DNA of 64,000 nucleotides, from NCBI GenBank assembly GCA_036675035.1, contig JAKFFO010000020.1, positions 1 to 64,000 of the forward strand, in the 5' to 3' direction. Below the pieces are notes generated by a model. The model had not been told where the DNA came from. It made no database searches and saw only the letters and a list, made by a program, of their open reading frames with translations. This DNA comes from MESE01 sp036675035. GTDB taxonomy: Bacteria > Pseudomonadota > Gammaproteobacteria > Burkholderiales > Burkholderiaceae_D. Position numbers and translations under genes: made by a program. Shown here piece after piece: positions 9,777-19,631 of this stretch. Position 1 is the stretch's first letter. Each line of letters starts with the position of its first letter.

Positions 9777-10181
9777 ATGGCAAAAGCCCCCAATAACGCC
9801 GCCGCAGCACGCGTGCGTAAAAAAGTTAAAAAGAATGTTGCCGAAGGCATTGCGCATATCCATGCGTCTTTCAACAACACCATCATCACAATCACTGACC
9901 GCCAAGGTAATGCGCTCTCATGGGCGACATCCGGCGGCGCGGGTTTCAAGGGATCGCGTAAATCGACTCCGTTCGCAGCCCAGGTGGCAGCCGAAGCGGC
10001 CGGCAAGGTGGCGGTTGAATACGGTGTAAAGAATCTCGAAGTGCGCATCAAGGGCCCAGGTCCCGGTCGCGAATCGGCGGTTCGCGCGTTGAACAATCTC
10101 GGCATCAAGATTACGCAGATTCAGGACGTCACTCCTGTGCCGCATAATGGCTGCCGTCCGCCGAAGCGCCGTCGCATCTAG
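9777..10181 (+). CDS. rpsK: 30S ribosomal protein S11
   Basis: S11 lies on the 30S platform near the mRNA exit. The 134-residue product has the conserved [20 protein letters not shown] and the C-terminal block [26 protein letters not shown] precedes the ATG. It follows rpsM by 30 bases. A terminator-like hairpin begins 33 bases after its stop, before rpsD. Confidence 0.98.
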   Translation: MAKAPNNAAAARVRKKVKKNVAEGIAHIHASFNNTIITITDRQGNALSWATSGGAGFKGSRKSTPFAAQVAAEAAGKVAVEYGVKNLEVRIKGPGPGRESAVRALNNLGIKITQIQDVTPVPHNGCRPPKRRRI

Positions 10182-10213
10182 GATTACAGCGGTAGTAGTT
10201 TATCTGCAAGTTG

Positions 10214-10244
10214 CCCGCCAAAGACCTTGGCGGGTTTTGTTCTT
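10214..10244 (+). terminator. Terminator-like hairpin between rpsK and rpsD
   Basis: An eight-base perfect stem CCCGCCAA (10214-10221) / TTGGCGGG (10227-10234) with a five-base loop is followed by TTTTGTTCTT. This has the form of an intrinsic terminator or attenuator inside the alpha operon, so rpsM-rpsK expression may be partly separated from rpsD-rpoA-rplQ. A second perfect eight-base hairpin (10254-10261 / 10269-10276) follows. Confidence 0.65.
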
Positions 10245-10339
10245 AAGACCACCGTCTGATTGAAGCGAAATCAGACTAGCGCCTGGCGAGTTCACCTAAT
10301 CGGAACTAGTACGGGGCGTCAAATTAAAAGGAAATTCTC

Positions 10340-10963
10340 GTGGCACGTTATATTGGACCGAAAGCAAAGCTTTCCCGCCGTGAAGGCACAGACCTGTTTC
10401 TTAAGAGCGCACGCCGCTCGCTCGACTCCAAATGCAAACTGGATTCCAAGCCAGGCCAGCATGGTCGTACATCGGGTGCTCGCACTTCGGATTACGGAAA
10501 CCAGCTGCGCGAAAAGCAGAAGGTAAAGCGCATGTACGGCATTTTGGAACGCCAATTCCGTCGTTATTTCGCAGAAGCGGATCGCCGCAAAGGTAATACC
10601 GGTGAGACCCTGCTGAAATTGCTTGAGGCGCGTCTCGACAATGTCGTCTATCGGATGGGCTTTGGGTCCACGCGGGCAGAGGGACGTCAGCTGGTATCGC
10701 ATAAGGCCTTCACCGTTAACGGTAATGTCGTCAATATTGCGTCGTACCAGGTCAAGCCGGGCGATGTTGTCGCCGTTCGCGAAAAAGCCAAGAAGCAGGT
10801 GCGTATCGTCGAGGCGCTGTCGCTGGCCGAGCAAATCGGATTACCAACCTGGGTGTCGGTTGATTCCAAGAAGATGGAAGGCACCTTCAAATCGGCGCCA
10901 GACCGCAGCGAGATCGCCAATGACGTCAACGAATCGCTGATTGTCGAATTGTATTCCCGTTAA
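10340..10963 (+). CDS. rpsD: 30S ribosomal protein S4
   Basis: S4 is a primary 16S rRNA binder; in E. coli it also represses the alpha operon translationally. The 207-residue product starts with GTG ([16 protein letters not shown]) behind AAAAGGA. It contains the S4 domain at about residues 97-160 ([31 protein letters not shown]). The 158-base gap upstream holds a terminator-like hairpin and two further stem-loops and could be a control leader. Confidence 0.98.
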   Translation: MARYIGPKAKLSRREGTDLFLKSARRSLDSKCKLDSKPGQHGRTSGARTSDYGNQLREKQKVKRMYGILERQFRRYFAEADRRKGNTGETLLKLLEARLDNVVYRMGFGSTRAEGRQLVSHKAFTVNGNVVNIASYQVKPGDVVAVREKAKKQVRIVEALSLAEQIGLPTWVSVDSKKMEGTFKSAPDRSEIANDVNESLIVELYSR

Positions 10964-11059
10964 TTTTGAATCGCTGTCCGCCTGTTTGCAGGTGGACATT
11001 CCCGTAATGCCATCAGCCTTATCGGTGTAACGAGCCGAGGGTATTGAAAAGGACATTCC

Positions 11060-12037
11060 ATGCAAAACAGCTTGTTGAAACCCCGTATTATTGAAGTCGA
11101 AGCGCTCGGTTCCGGGCACGCCAAGGTCGTAATGGAGCCGTTCGAGCGCGGCTATGGCCATACTCTTGGTAACGCATTGCGCCGCGTGCTGCTGTCTTCA
11201 ATGGTTGGCTATGCGCCGACTGAAGTCACGATTGCGGGTGTCGTGCATGAATACTCATCGCTGGACGGCGTTCAGGAAGACGTCGTCGATATGCTGTTGA
11301 ATTTGAAGGGCGTTGTGTTCAAACTGCACAACCGCGACGACGTGACGCTGACGTTGAAAAAGGAAGGCGAAGGCGCGGTGCTCGCGTCCGATATCGACTT
11401 GCCTCACGATGTCGAACTGGTGAATCCGGATCATGTGATCGCTCATTTGACCGCTGGCGGCAAGCTGGATATGCAGATCAAGGTTGAAAAAGGCCGCGGA
11501 TATGTGCCGGGCAACATACGCAGATTGTCGGAAGACGCGAACAAGACCATCGGCCGCATTATTCTCGACGCTTCTTTCTCACCCGTGCGTCGCGTTTCTT
11601 ATGCGGTTGAATCGGCTCGGGTTGAGCAGCGTACCGACCTGGACAAGCTGGTCATCAATATCGAAACCAACGGTGTGATTTCGCCTGAAGAGGCAATTCG
11701 CCAGTCGGCCCGAGTGTTGGTCGATCAGTTGAATGTATTTGCGGCGCTGGAAGGCACGGAAGCTGCAGCCGAAGCGCCGTCGCGCGCCCCGGCGGTCGAC
11801 CCGATTCTATTGCGTCCAGTCGATGATCTGGAACTGACGGTCCGCTCCGCGAACTGCCTTAAAGCGGAAAACATTTACTACATTGGCGATCTGATCCAGC
11901 GTAGCGAAAATGAATTGCTTAAGACTCCGAATCTTGGGCGCAAATCATTGAATGAAATCAAGGAAGTACTGGCATCGCGTGGTCTGACTTTGGGCATGAA
12001 GCTCGAAAACTGGCCGCCCGCAGGCCTCGAGAAATAA
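11060..12037 (+). CDS. rpoA: DNA-directed RNA polymerase subunit alpha
   Basis: The alpha subunit dimerises to nucleate RNA polymerase assembly, and its C-terminal domain binds UP elements and activators. The 325-residue product has the N-terminal assembly domain ([23 protein letters not shown] at about residues 29-51), a flexible Ala/Pro linker near residues 235-250, and the C-terminal domain with [15 protein letters not shown] and [29 protein letters not shown] precedes the ATG. It lies between rpsD and rplQ as usual. Confidence 0.98.
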   Translation: MQNSLLKPRIIEVEALGSGHAKVVMEPFERGYGHTLGNALRRVLLSSMVGYAPTEVTIAGVVHEYSSLDGVQEDVVDMLLNLKGVVFKLHNRDDVTLTLKKEGEGAVLASDIDLPHDVELVNPDHVIAHLTAGGKLDMQIKVEKGRGYVPGNIRRLSEDANKTIGRIILDASFSPVRRVSYAVESARVEQRTDLDKLVINIETNGVISPEEAIRQSARVLVDQLNVFAALEGTEAAAEAPSRAPAVDPILLRPVDDLELTVRSANCLKAENIYYIGDLIQRSENELLKTPNLGRKSLNEIKEVLASRGLTLGMKLENWPPAGLEK

Positions 12038-12168
12038 TGTAACCGACGGCGTAACGAGCCGTCGATTATTTCGACGTACAGCAACACCATATTTACCGGC
12101 CCGCGAGTTTGCCGCACGCAATTCGATAGAAGAGCTGGATTTAAAACTGAAACCAGAAAGGAAACATC

Positions 12169-12564
12169 ATGCGTCATCGTCACGGCCTTCGCAAATTGAA
12201 TCGTACTTCTTCCCATCGCCTGGCGATGCTCCGGAATATGACAGTTTCATTGTTGCGCCACGAAGCAATCAAGACCACACTTCCCAAAGCAAAAGAATTG
12301 CGTCGTGTGGTCGAGCCGATTCTTACACTTGGCAAGACCGATTCTTTGTCCAACAAGCGTCTCGCGTTCAGCCGTTTGCGCGATCGTGAAATTGTGACCA
12401 AGTTGTTTACCGAACTCGGGCCGCGTTATGCCGCCCGGAATGGTGGATATCTGCGAATTTTGAAAATGGGTTTCCGCCAAGGCGATAATGCACCAATGGC
12501 CTTCATCGAGTTGGTTGACCGTCCGGAAGCCACCGAGCCGGTTGAAGATACTAGCGCCGAATAA
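12169..12564 (+). CDS. rplQ: 50S ribosomal protein L17
   Basis: L17 lies near the exit tunnel on the large subunit. The 131-residue protein starts [20 protein letters not shown] and carries the [26 protein letters not shown] block characteristic of the family. AGAAAGGAAAC precedes the ATG. It is the last gene of the ribosomal block, followed within 30 bases by a strong terminator. Confidence 0.98.
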   Translation: MRHRHGLRKLNRTSSHRLAMLRNMTVSLLRHEAIKTTLPKAKELRRVVEPILTLGKTDSLSNKRLAFSRLRDREIVTKLFTELGPRYAARNGGYLRILKMGFRQGDNAPMAFIELVDRPEATEPVEDTSAE

Positions 12565-12590
12565 CTAGCGCTTGCAGTTGCAAACAAAAA

Positions 12591-12626
12591 CATAAAAGCC
12601 AGGCATTGCCTGGCTTTTATGTTTTT
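12591..12626 (+). terminator. Intrinsic terminator closing the ribosomal operon
   Basis: A 13-base perfect stem (12591-12603 with 12609-12621, CATAAAAGCCAGG arms) with a five-base loop is followed by five T residues. It lies 26 bases after the rplQ stop and is the best rho-independent terminator in the first 13 kb. Confidence 0.9.
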
Positions 12627-12924
12627 ACAGCCGTGATTTGCACGAGGCGGGATGATTCAAGCGCGATATTACGACGCGGCGTTTAGCGCCCTTAACGCGT
12701 TAAGTTTATACTTGAGCTTTGAACAGTCTTTGGCTTACAGAGGATTTCCCTCGACGCTCTGTGGTTCATTTATGAGCTTGGCTTTCGATAGGAGTCACGC
12801 CTGTTTTGACAACTAAGACAAGTGACTAGCATGCAAACTACATCCGGCGGTTATACGCACCGTCGCTCGCCGCCAGCTATCGCGCACTGCGAGCAATGGT
12901 GAACCCTCTAAAATCGTGCTCGCT
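12627..12924. other. Non-coding gap between rplQ terminator and cutA
   Basis: About 300 bases without a convincing gene. A short open frame at 12831 (23 codons) has no ribosome-binding site. Just before cutA, TAAAAT (12909-12914) could be a -10 element, which would place the cutA start only about 10 bases downstream of it and make its message almost leaderless. No good -35 was found. Confidence 0.5.
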
Positions 12925-13260
12925 ATGGAAAAAGCTATATTGGTAATGACGAATGTGCCTGATACGTCGACCGCTCTTGCAATCGGGAGGCAACTGGTTG
13001 AAAAAAAGCTCGCCGCATGTGTGAGCCAAATACCGGGCGTTCGATCAATCTATCGCTGGCAGGGAGCAATTGAAGAAGCCGGTGAAATAACAATTCTTAT
13101 CAAGACAACGCAGGCCCGTTACAGCGAGCTCGAATCGACAATCAAGACCTTGCATCCGCACGACGTGCCTGAAATCATCGTATTACCTATCGTCGGTGGT
13201 TTTCCGCCCTATCTTGACTGGATCGAGCGGGAGACGGAAAAGGAAGTAAATGTTAAATAA
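12925..13260 (+). CDS. cutA: Divalent-cation tolerance protein CutA
   Basis: CutA1 is a small trimeric ferredoxin-like-fold protein of the cytoplasm linked to copper tolerance; its biochemical role is unsettled. The 111-residue product (from the ATG; a GTG at 12916 is an alternative) shows ACVSQIPGVRSIYRWQGAIEE and HPHDVPEIIVLPI, both characteristic. Its end overlaps the dsbD start by 11 bases. No Shine-Dalgarno is seen, which is odd. The cutA-dsbD pairing after rplQ is common in betaproteobacteria. Confidence 0.93.
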   Translation: MEKAILVMTNVPDTSTALAIGRQLVEKKLAACVSQIPGVRSIYRWQGAIEEAGEITILIKTTQARYSELESTIKTLHPHDVPEIIVLPIVGGFPPYLDWIERETEKEVNVK

Positions 13261-15088
13261 TAAGTTGAACCGGCTGACCGGTTCACCGCTGGCAGTCGTT
13301 GCCATCATCCTGTTTTTTGTGGTGGCATCGCTGCTTCCCGATTCGAGCGCGCACTCTGCCGATGACTATCTCGAACCTGAAGCGGCTTTTAAGTTCTCCG
13401 CGAAGATGGCGGATCCCCAAACGATCGAGATCAAATATCTGATCGCCGATGGGTATTATATGTACCGGGAGCGCTTCGACTTCACGGCAAAAGACGCACA
13501 ATTAGGCATACCCGATATACCAGCGGGCAAGATAAAGTTTGACGAAACTTTTCAAAAAGACGTAGAAACTTACCGAAAGAGCGTCACCATCAAATTGCCG
13601 GTAAAGGCCACTACCGATTTCACTCTTGTCGCGGTCAGCCAGGGGTGTGCCGACAAAGGCCTGTGCTATTCGCCCATGGAATCACAGACCACGCTGTCGC
13701 CGAATGGAAGCGGTTTGCTTTCGGCGGTTCAGAAAGTGTTGAATGACACGACGTCGAGCCAGATTCTTGAAGCGCAGTCCGAATCAGCCAACAGTGAAGC
13801 CGTACGCGATGAAAATGCAAATTCCGACATGGGCAAAATCGAGGCGGCATTGAAGAGCGGAAAATTGCTCGTGATTCTGCCCCTGTTTTTCCTGCTCGGC
13901 CTCGGCTTGGCCTTTACTCCTTGCGTACTGCCGATGATGCCCATTCTCTCGTCGATCATTCTCGGTGAAGGAGCTCGCGCAACCCGGATTCGGAGCCTTT
14001 CATTGGCTGCTGCGTACTCACTTGGCATGGCGATTGTTTATACCGCGCTCGGTATCGCTGCCGGGTTGATCGGCGAAGGGTTGTCCGCCGAGATGCAAAA
14101 CCCTTGGGTATTGACAAGTTTCGCCGCATTGATGGTCATGCTTTCCCTATCGATGTTCGGTCTTTTCCAATTTCAGATGCCCGCGTTCGCACAATCAAAA
14201 CTGGTACACATGTCGGAAAAGCAGTCAGCCGGAAAGCTGGCTGGCGTGTTCGCCATGGGAGCAATTTCTGCACTGATCGTTGGCCCATGTGTGGCCGCGC
14301 CGTTGGCAGGTGCGCTGCTTTATATAAGCCAAACCAAAGATATCATAATTGGCGGCAGCGCATTGTTTGTAATGGCGGCCGGCATGAGTGTACCGTTGCT
14401 ATTGCTCGGCATGTCTGCCGGAACGCTGTTGCCGCGTGCGGGCATGTGGATGAAGGCAATCAACCGTTTCTTCGGTGTGTTGCTTTTGGGGCTGGCTCTG
14501 TGGATGATCTCACCTGTAATTCCCGTATCGCTGGAAATGGCGGGATGGGCGACGTTGGGAATCGGATATGGCGTTTACCTTTTATGGGCCAGAAATTGGA
14601 ACTGGTTCGCGAAATTAGCAGGACTGGTTTTCGTTGCGCTCGGAATTGCACAGTTCGCAGGACTAGTTACCGGGGGCCGCGATGCTCTTGCCCCGTTAGC
14701 CCATTTTGGCAAGGACGCGAACCACAAAACGGAGTTTGTACGGGTCGCCTCGATAAATGAACTTGAGGTGGCGGTCGCAGAGGCGAAGGGTAAAACTGTG
14801 CTGCTCGATTTCTACGCAGATTGGTGCGTCTCGTGCATCGAAATGGAGAAATTCACTTTCTCGGAAGCGCGAGTCCGGGCGCAGCTTGAAAACATCGTGT
14901 TGCTGCAGGTGGATGTCACTGCCAACAATGCAGACGATAAAGCACTACTGAAGCGCTTCAAATTGTTCGGGCCCCCCGGGATCATTTTTTTCGATCGGCA
15001 AGGCCGAGAAATTGAAGCCGGACGAGTGATCGGGTACCAGAACGCGGATAAATTCTTGAAGTCGCTTGCATTCGTGAAGCAGTTTTGA
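13250..15088 (+). CDS. dsbD: Thiol:disulfide interchange protein DsbD
   Basis: DsbD passes electrons from cytoplasmic thioredoxin across the inner membrane to periplasmic reductases and to the cytochrome c maturation system. The 612-residue protein has an N-terminal signal/anchor (about 15-30), a periplasmic alpha domain with paired cysteines in QGCADKGLCYSPME, a central eight-helix domain with cysteines in FTPCVLPMMP and VGPCVAAPL, and a C-terminal thioredoxin domain with CVSC at about residues 526-529. It overlaps cutA by 11 bases. The nearby resB/ccsA and cytochrome genes fit a shared role in reducing apocytochrome cysteines. Confidence 0.96.
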   Translation: MLNNKLNRLTGSPLAVVAIILFFVVASLLPDSSAHSADDYLEPEAAFKFSAKMADPQTIEIKYLIADGYYMYRERFDFTAKDAQLGIPDIPAGKIKFDETFQKDVETYRKSVTIKLPVKATTDFTLVAVSQGCADKGLCYSPMESQTTLSPNGSGLLSAVQKVLNDTTSSQILEAQSESANSEAVRDENANSDMGKIEAALKSGKLLVILPLFFLLGLGLAFTPCVLPMMPILSSIILGEGARATRIRSLSLAAAYSLGMAIVYTALGIAAGLIGEGLSAEMQNPWVLTSFAALMVMLSLSMFGLFQFQMPAFAQSKLVHMSEKQSAGKLAGVFAMGAISALIVGPCVAAPLAGALLYISQTKDIIIGGSALFVMAAGMSVPLLLLGMSAGTLLPRAGMWMKAINRFFGVLLLGLALWMISPVIPVSLEMAGWATLGIGYGVYLLWARNWNWFAKLAGLVFVALGIAQFAGLVTGGRDALAPLAHFGKDANHKTEFVRVASINELEVAVAEAKGKTVLLDFYADWCVSCIEMEKFTFSEARVRAQLENIVLLQVDVTANNADDKALLKRFKLFGPPGIIFFDRQGREIEAGRVIGYQNADKFLKSLAFVKQF

Positions 15089-15151
15089 TCAGCGTTCATT
15101 AACTAGTGTAATGCGGGTAGCACAATGTCTTCATAGCAGCAGGTTATTTGC

Positions 15152-15168
15152 ATAATCGATAATAATCG
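15152..15168 (+). promoter_or_regulatory. Phased direct repeat upstream of the peroxiredoxin promoter
   Basis: ATAATCG occurs at 15152-15158 and again at 15162-15168, exactly 10 bases apart, and ends at the -35 element. It includes the small inverted repeat CGAT-N4-ATCG. The position and one-helical-turn phasing suggest an activator or redox-regulator site. It does not match the OxyR ATAG/CTAT spacing well, so the regulator is unknown. Confidence 0.35.
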
Positions 15169-15197
15169 TTGAAGCTGGGCGGCATTGGCCCTATATT
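15169..15197 (+). promoter_or_regulatory. Sigma70 promoter of the peroxiredoxin gene
   Basis: TTGAAG (15169-15174) and TATATT (15192-15197) are separated by 17 bases. The predicted start is near 15204, giving a leader of about 36 bases with AAGGAG ahead of the ATG at 15240. Confidence 0.65.
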
Positions 15198-15239
15198 TAA
15201 TTCTTGCCTGTTACGTTACGCAACCTCAAGGAGAATGTT

Positions 15240-15878
15240 ATGACCCTGCGCCTCGGCGATACCGCACCTGACTTCGAACAGGATTCCACTGTTGGTAAAA
15301 TCAAATTCCATGACTGGGCCGGGGATTCCTGGGTTGTACTCTTTTCTCACCCGGCTGACTTTACTCCTGTCTGCACCACCGAGCTCGGACTCACAGCGAA
15401 GCTGAAGGCGGACTTCGATAAACGAAATGTAAAGGCGATTGCGTTGTCGGTGGATCCGGCGGAAAAGCATACGCAATGGATCAAGGATATCGAAGAGACT
15501 CAGAAAACCATCGTAGGTTTTCCGATTCTCGCCGATGCGGACAAGAAAGTGGCGCTGCTGTATGACATGATTCATCCGAATCAATCGGAAACAATGACGG
15601 TGCGCGCGCTATTTGTGATCGATCCGAAAAAGAAGGTGCGATTGATGATTACGTACCCGATGAGCACCGGCCGTAATTTCGATGAAGTGCTGCGTGTCAT
15701 TGATGCCCTCCAGCTGACTGACGGTTATACGGTCGCTACTCCCGGCAACTGGCGCGATGGAGATGACGTAATCATACCGTTGACGATTCAGGACGAAGCG
15801 GTGATCCAGCAGAAGTATCCGAAAGGGTACACGGCGCCGCGTCCTTATTTGCGCATGACGCCGCAACCGAACAAATAA
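15240..15878 (+). CDS. 1-Cys peroxiredoxin (Prx6/LsfA-like)
   Basis: A thiol peroxidase reducing hydrogen peroxide and organic peroxides. The active-site pattern PADFTPVCTTE places the peroxidatic cysteine at residue 45 with T42 in the PxxxTxxC motif. No other cysteine exists in the 212 residues, so this is a 1-Cys enzyme. The long C-terminal region (DGYTVATPGNWRDGDDVIIP and YPKGYTAPRPYLR) is typical of the Prx6 group rather than AhpC. The ATG at 15240 is chosen because AAGGAG lies seven bases upstream. It is monocistronic, with its own promoter and terminator. Confidence 0.93.
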   Translation: MTLRLGDTAPDFEQDSTVGKIKFHDWAGDSWVVLFSHPADFTPVCTTELGLTAKLKADFDKRNVKAIALSVDPAEKHTQWIKDIEETQKTIVGFPILADADKKVALLYDMIHPNQSETMTVRALFVIDPKKKVRLMITYPMSTGRNFDEVLRVIDALQLTDGYTVATPGNWRDGDDVIIPLTIQDEAVIQQKYPKGYTAPRPYLRMTPQPNK

Positions 15879-15891
15879 CTCGAAGCGATGA

Positions 15892-15923
15892 AAAACGCCC
15901 TTCTAGCAAGGGCGTTTTTTATG
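15892..15923 (+). terminator. Intrinsic terminator after the peroxiredoxin gene
   Basis: An 11-base perfect stem AAAACGCCCTT (15892-15902) / AAGGGCGTTTT (15908-15918) with loop CTAGC is followed by further T residues. It starts 14 bases after the stop codon. Confidence 0.9.
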
Positions 15924-16196
15924 ATTCCGATGTGTGTTCGACGTTCAGTCACTTGGGCTCCGAACCGGATTGCATACGTCGAAGGCAATGAAACGATTGC
16001 TGCCGCCACCGAATACGCCCTCGTAATCATGTTTTGCCTTATTGCTGCCAAAGCAAGGCGAGAGGAATCCGAAAACTCCCATTGCCACGATCCATGATCT
16101 GAAATGCGGTTCCGGGTATCGACTGGCGCATGACTCAGTTCATTTCTTCGAGCGCATATCCAGTCGATATGAGATCGGGTAAAGAATTACTCCCAC

Positions 16197-17459
16197 CTAG
16201 GGCGATGGATGGGAAAGATATCCAGATGCAGCGGACGGCTGTTTAAAGGCAATCCAAAGTACGACCAGCGATATTCCAACGGACGCGACAATGCCGGTTT
16301 GTACCGGGACTGGTAACGTAACGGCGCCAAACCAGTGGCCGGTGACAAGCACGCCGAACGCGGTTGAAGTTTGGCGCACTGTTTCCAGAATCACATATCT
16401 CGTTCGTAGCTCCATCAAACCGCCCGTGATCCACAGTCCAGCCGCCAGCCATGCCGCATAAGCAATACCTTGCAGCGCCGACATGACCTGATGCGATGCG
16501 AGAAAGTGCGTCGCGACAAGCAGTATGGTCATGAACTGCGCCAAACAATAAAGCTGGGCTGGCCGAGGTAAATGTGGATGGTATAAAGGACGCTGAATAT
16601 CAAATGGAGCGCTCGGCCAAGCTGTCGAGACATCGGCCGGGCGCCATCCTGGACGAGCGATCCAGATCCGCAGTTTGTCCATGAACGCTCGCGCTCGCCA
16701 TGCGTCAAGCCATAACGCTTTGTAGACTTCCAGGTTAGCCCACAACGGATTCCAGCTGCGCAAGGGGCTGCGGGTGCCATACACGATTGTATCCGTGTCG
16801 CGCTCCTCTATAAATGTGCCGAACAAACGGTCCCACAGAATCAGTATTCCGCCGTAATTCTTGTCCAGATAGATATCGTTGACCGCATGGTGCACACGAT
16901 GATTTGATGGCGAGACAAATATACGATCGAACCAACCAAGCTTGCCGATCTGTTGCGTATGGACCCAGAACTGATATAGCAGGTCGATCAATGCCACTGC
17001 CGCGAAGACTTCCAGCGGATAGCCAAGCACTGCCATTGGGACATAAAAAATCCAGCCCAGCAAGGCGCCGCTGCTTGTCTGGCGCAACGCGGTGGAAAGG
17101 TTGTAGTCTTCGCTCTGGTGGTGAACAACATGCGCTGCCCACAGCACATTGATCTCATGGCTCATGCGATGCAGCCAGTAATAACATAAATCGTACAGCA
17201 GCAATCCCGTTATCCACACCCAAAGGCTGTTGATCGGCAAATCGAAAAGCGCGACGCGCTGTACCAGCCATGCATAGATTCCAATGCGCAAAAAGCGCAT
17301 GAAAACACCCGAAACCTGGCTGAGCACGCCGAGGCTGATGCTATTGATCGCATCGTTGATACGGTAGGTGTTCTTGCGACGCAATAAACCGACAATCAAT
17401 TCGATGAAAATCAGCAGGAAAAATACCGGCGTGGCCAAGGTTATAATTTTTTCCTGCAT
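16197..17459 (-). CDS. Sterol desaturase/fatty acid hydroxylase family membrane protein
   Basis: A predicted di-iron integral-membrane oxygenase. The histidine clusters HRMSH, HVVHHQS and NHRVHH, with DKNYGGILILWDRLFGTF after them, define the fatty acid hydroxylase superfamily and resemble the alkylglycerol-monooxygenase-like branch. The N-terminal half has several membrane segments; the last 120 residues add three or four more, with no recognisable motif. The length is 420 residues. The substrate cannot be told from sequence. It stands alone on the minus strand between the peroxiredoxin gene and hemB; an operon with hemB is possible (84-base gap). Confidence 0.88.
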   Translation of the reverse strand: MQEKIITLATPVFFLLIFIELIVGLLRRKNTYRINDAINSISLGVLSQVSGVFMRFLRIGIYAWLVQRVALFDLPINSLWVWITGLLLYDLCYYWLHRMSHEINVLWAAHVVHHQSEDYNLSTALRQTSSGALLGWIFYVPMAVLGYPLEVFAAVALIDLLYQFWVHTQQIGKLGWFDRIFVSPSNHRVHHAVNDIYLDKNYGGILILWDRLFGTFIEERDTDTIVYGTRSPLRSWNPLWANLEVYKALWLDAWRARAFMDKLRIWIARPGWRPADVSTAWPSAPFDIQRPLYHPHLPRPAQLYCLAQFMTILLVATHFLASHQVMSALQGIAYAAWLAAGLWITGGLMELRTRYVILETVRQTSTAFGVLVTGHWFGAVTLPVPVQTGIVASVGISLVVLWIAFKQPSAASGYLSHPSP

Positions 17460-17543
17460 CGCGTCACCTGTTCAGATGGGTTGGCTGCTTTCGGTTGCAA
17501 CTTTGACCGGCCTGATTATTTCCGCCACATAAAATCGAAATCG

Positions 17544-18743
<1,200 letters not shown>

Positions 18744-18745
<2 letters not shown>

Positions 18746-19475
18746 ACTCGCTACGTGCATTGCTGTCGCCAACCTTTTCATCGATATCGTCTGACATGTC
18801 CATAATTTGATCGTTTGAAAGTCCCAGCAATTCGAGGATCCGATCATTTGCTTCGTCGACTCCGGTGCGCTTCAGCGCCGAAAACAGCTGCGCCGTAAAG
18901 GGAAAGGGGTTTCCCTGCTCATCAACATAGCTGCTTAAAATCGTGCGCGCCAGTCGCAATGCATTAGTAGCGTCGTTGCGGTTAAGTTTATCAGCCTTGG
19001 TCAGGATGCAATGGATCGGCTTGCCGGTCGGAGCAAACCATTCCAGCATCTGAATATCGAGCGCGGTAAACGGCCTGCGGGAATCGATAATCAGCACCAA
19101 TGCAGCCAATTGCTCCCGCGTTTGTACATAATCCCCTAACAGCTCTTGCCAATGCAGCTTCGCGGAACCGGAGACTTCGGCATAGCCATAGCCCGGAAGG
19201 TCTACCAATAATGCGCGGATCTCTTCAACATTGGTTTCGTCCTTGCGGTGCTGGCCGACATGAGCGCCGCCTACGGAAAAATAATTGATATGCTGAGTGC
19301 GCCCTGGAGTTTTGGATGCAAACGCGAGCTTTTTCTGGTTGCAAAGTATATTTATGGCAGTCGATTTACCGGCATTGGAGCGGCCCGCGAAAGCAATTTC
19401 AGGCACTTGCGTCTTTGGTAAATCGCGAAGATGGTTTGCGGTAGTGAAAAAACGCGCTTGCCAAAGGAGGGACAT
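18744..19475 (-). CDS. engB: Ribosome biogenesis GTP-binding protein EngB/YsxC (YihA)
   Basis: An essential GTPase that helps 50S subunit assembly. G1 is GRSNAGKS at residues 31-38, G3 is DLPGYG, G4 is TKAD and a G5-like FSAL follows. At 243 residues it is longer than the roughly 200-residue core because of an insertion after the G2 region ([13 protein letters not shown]) and an acidic C-terminal tail. AAAGGAGG-type purines are not obvious on this strand, but the ATG at 19475 gives the usual N-terminus. It is divergent from the cytochrome c gene. Confidence 0.95.
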
Positions 19476-19631
19476 AGAGTAGCCAGAAAATGCAGCAAGG
19501 AGGGCGAAAATGCCGGAAAGCTATTGTACAATAAGGGGTTAAGTGCTGTGGTGTCGCATTCCCGCATAATTAAGAATACACCGACAATCCACGGCCGGCA
19601 GAATTTTAAAATCAAGTCTCAGGGTGTTTGA

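Noticed and set aside
15888..16097. Open frame of 69 codons after the peroxiredoxin gene
   Set aside because: Its first codons are the terminator hairpin, there is no promoter or ribosome-binding site, and the sequence has no family resemblance.
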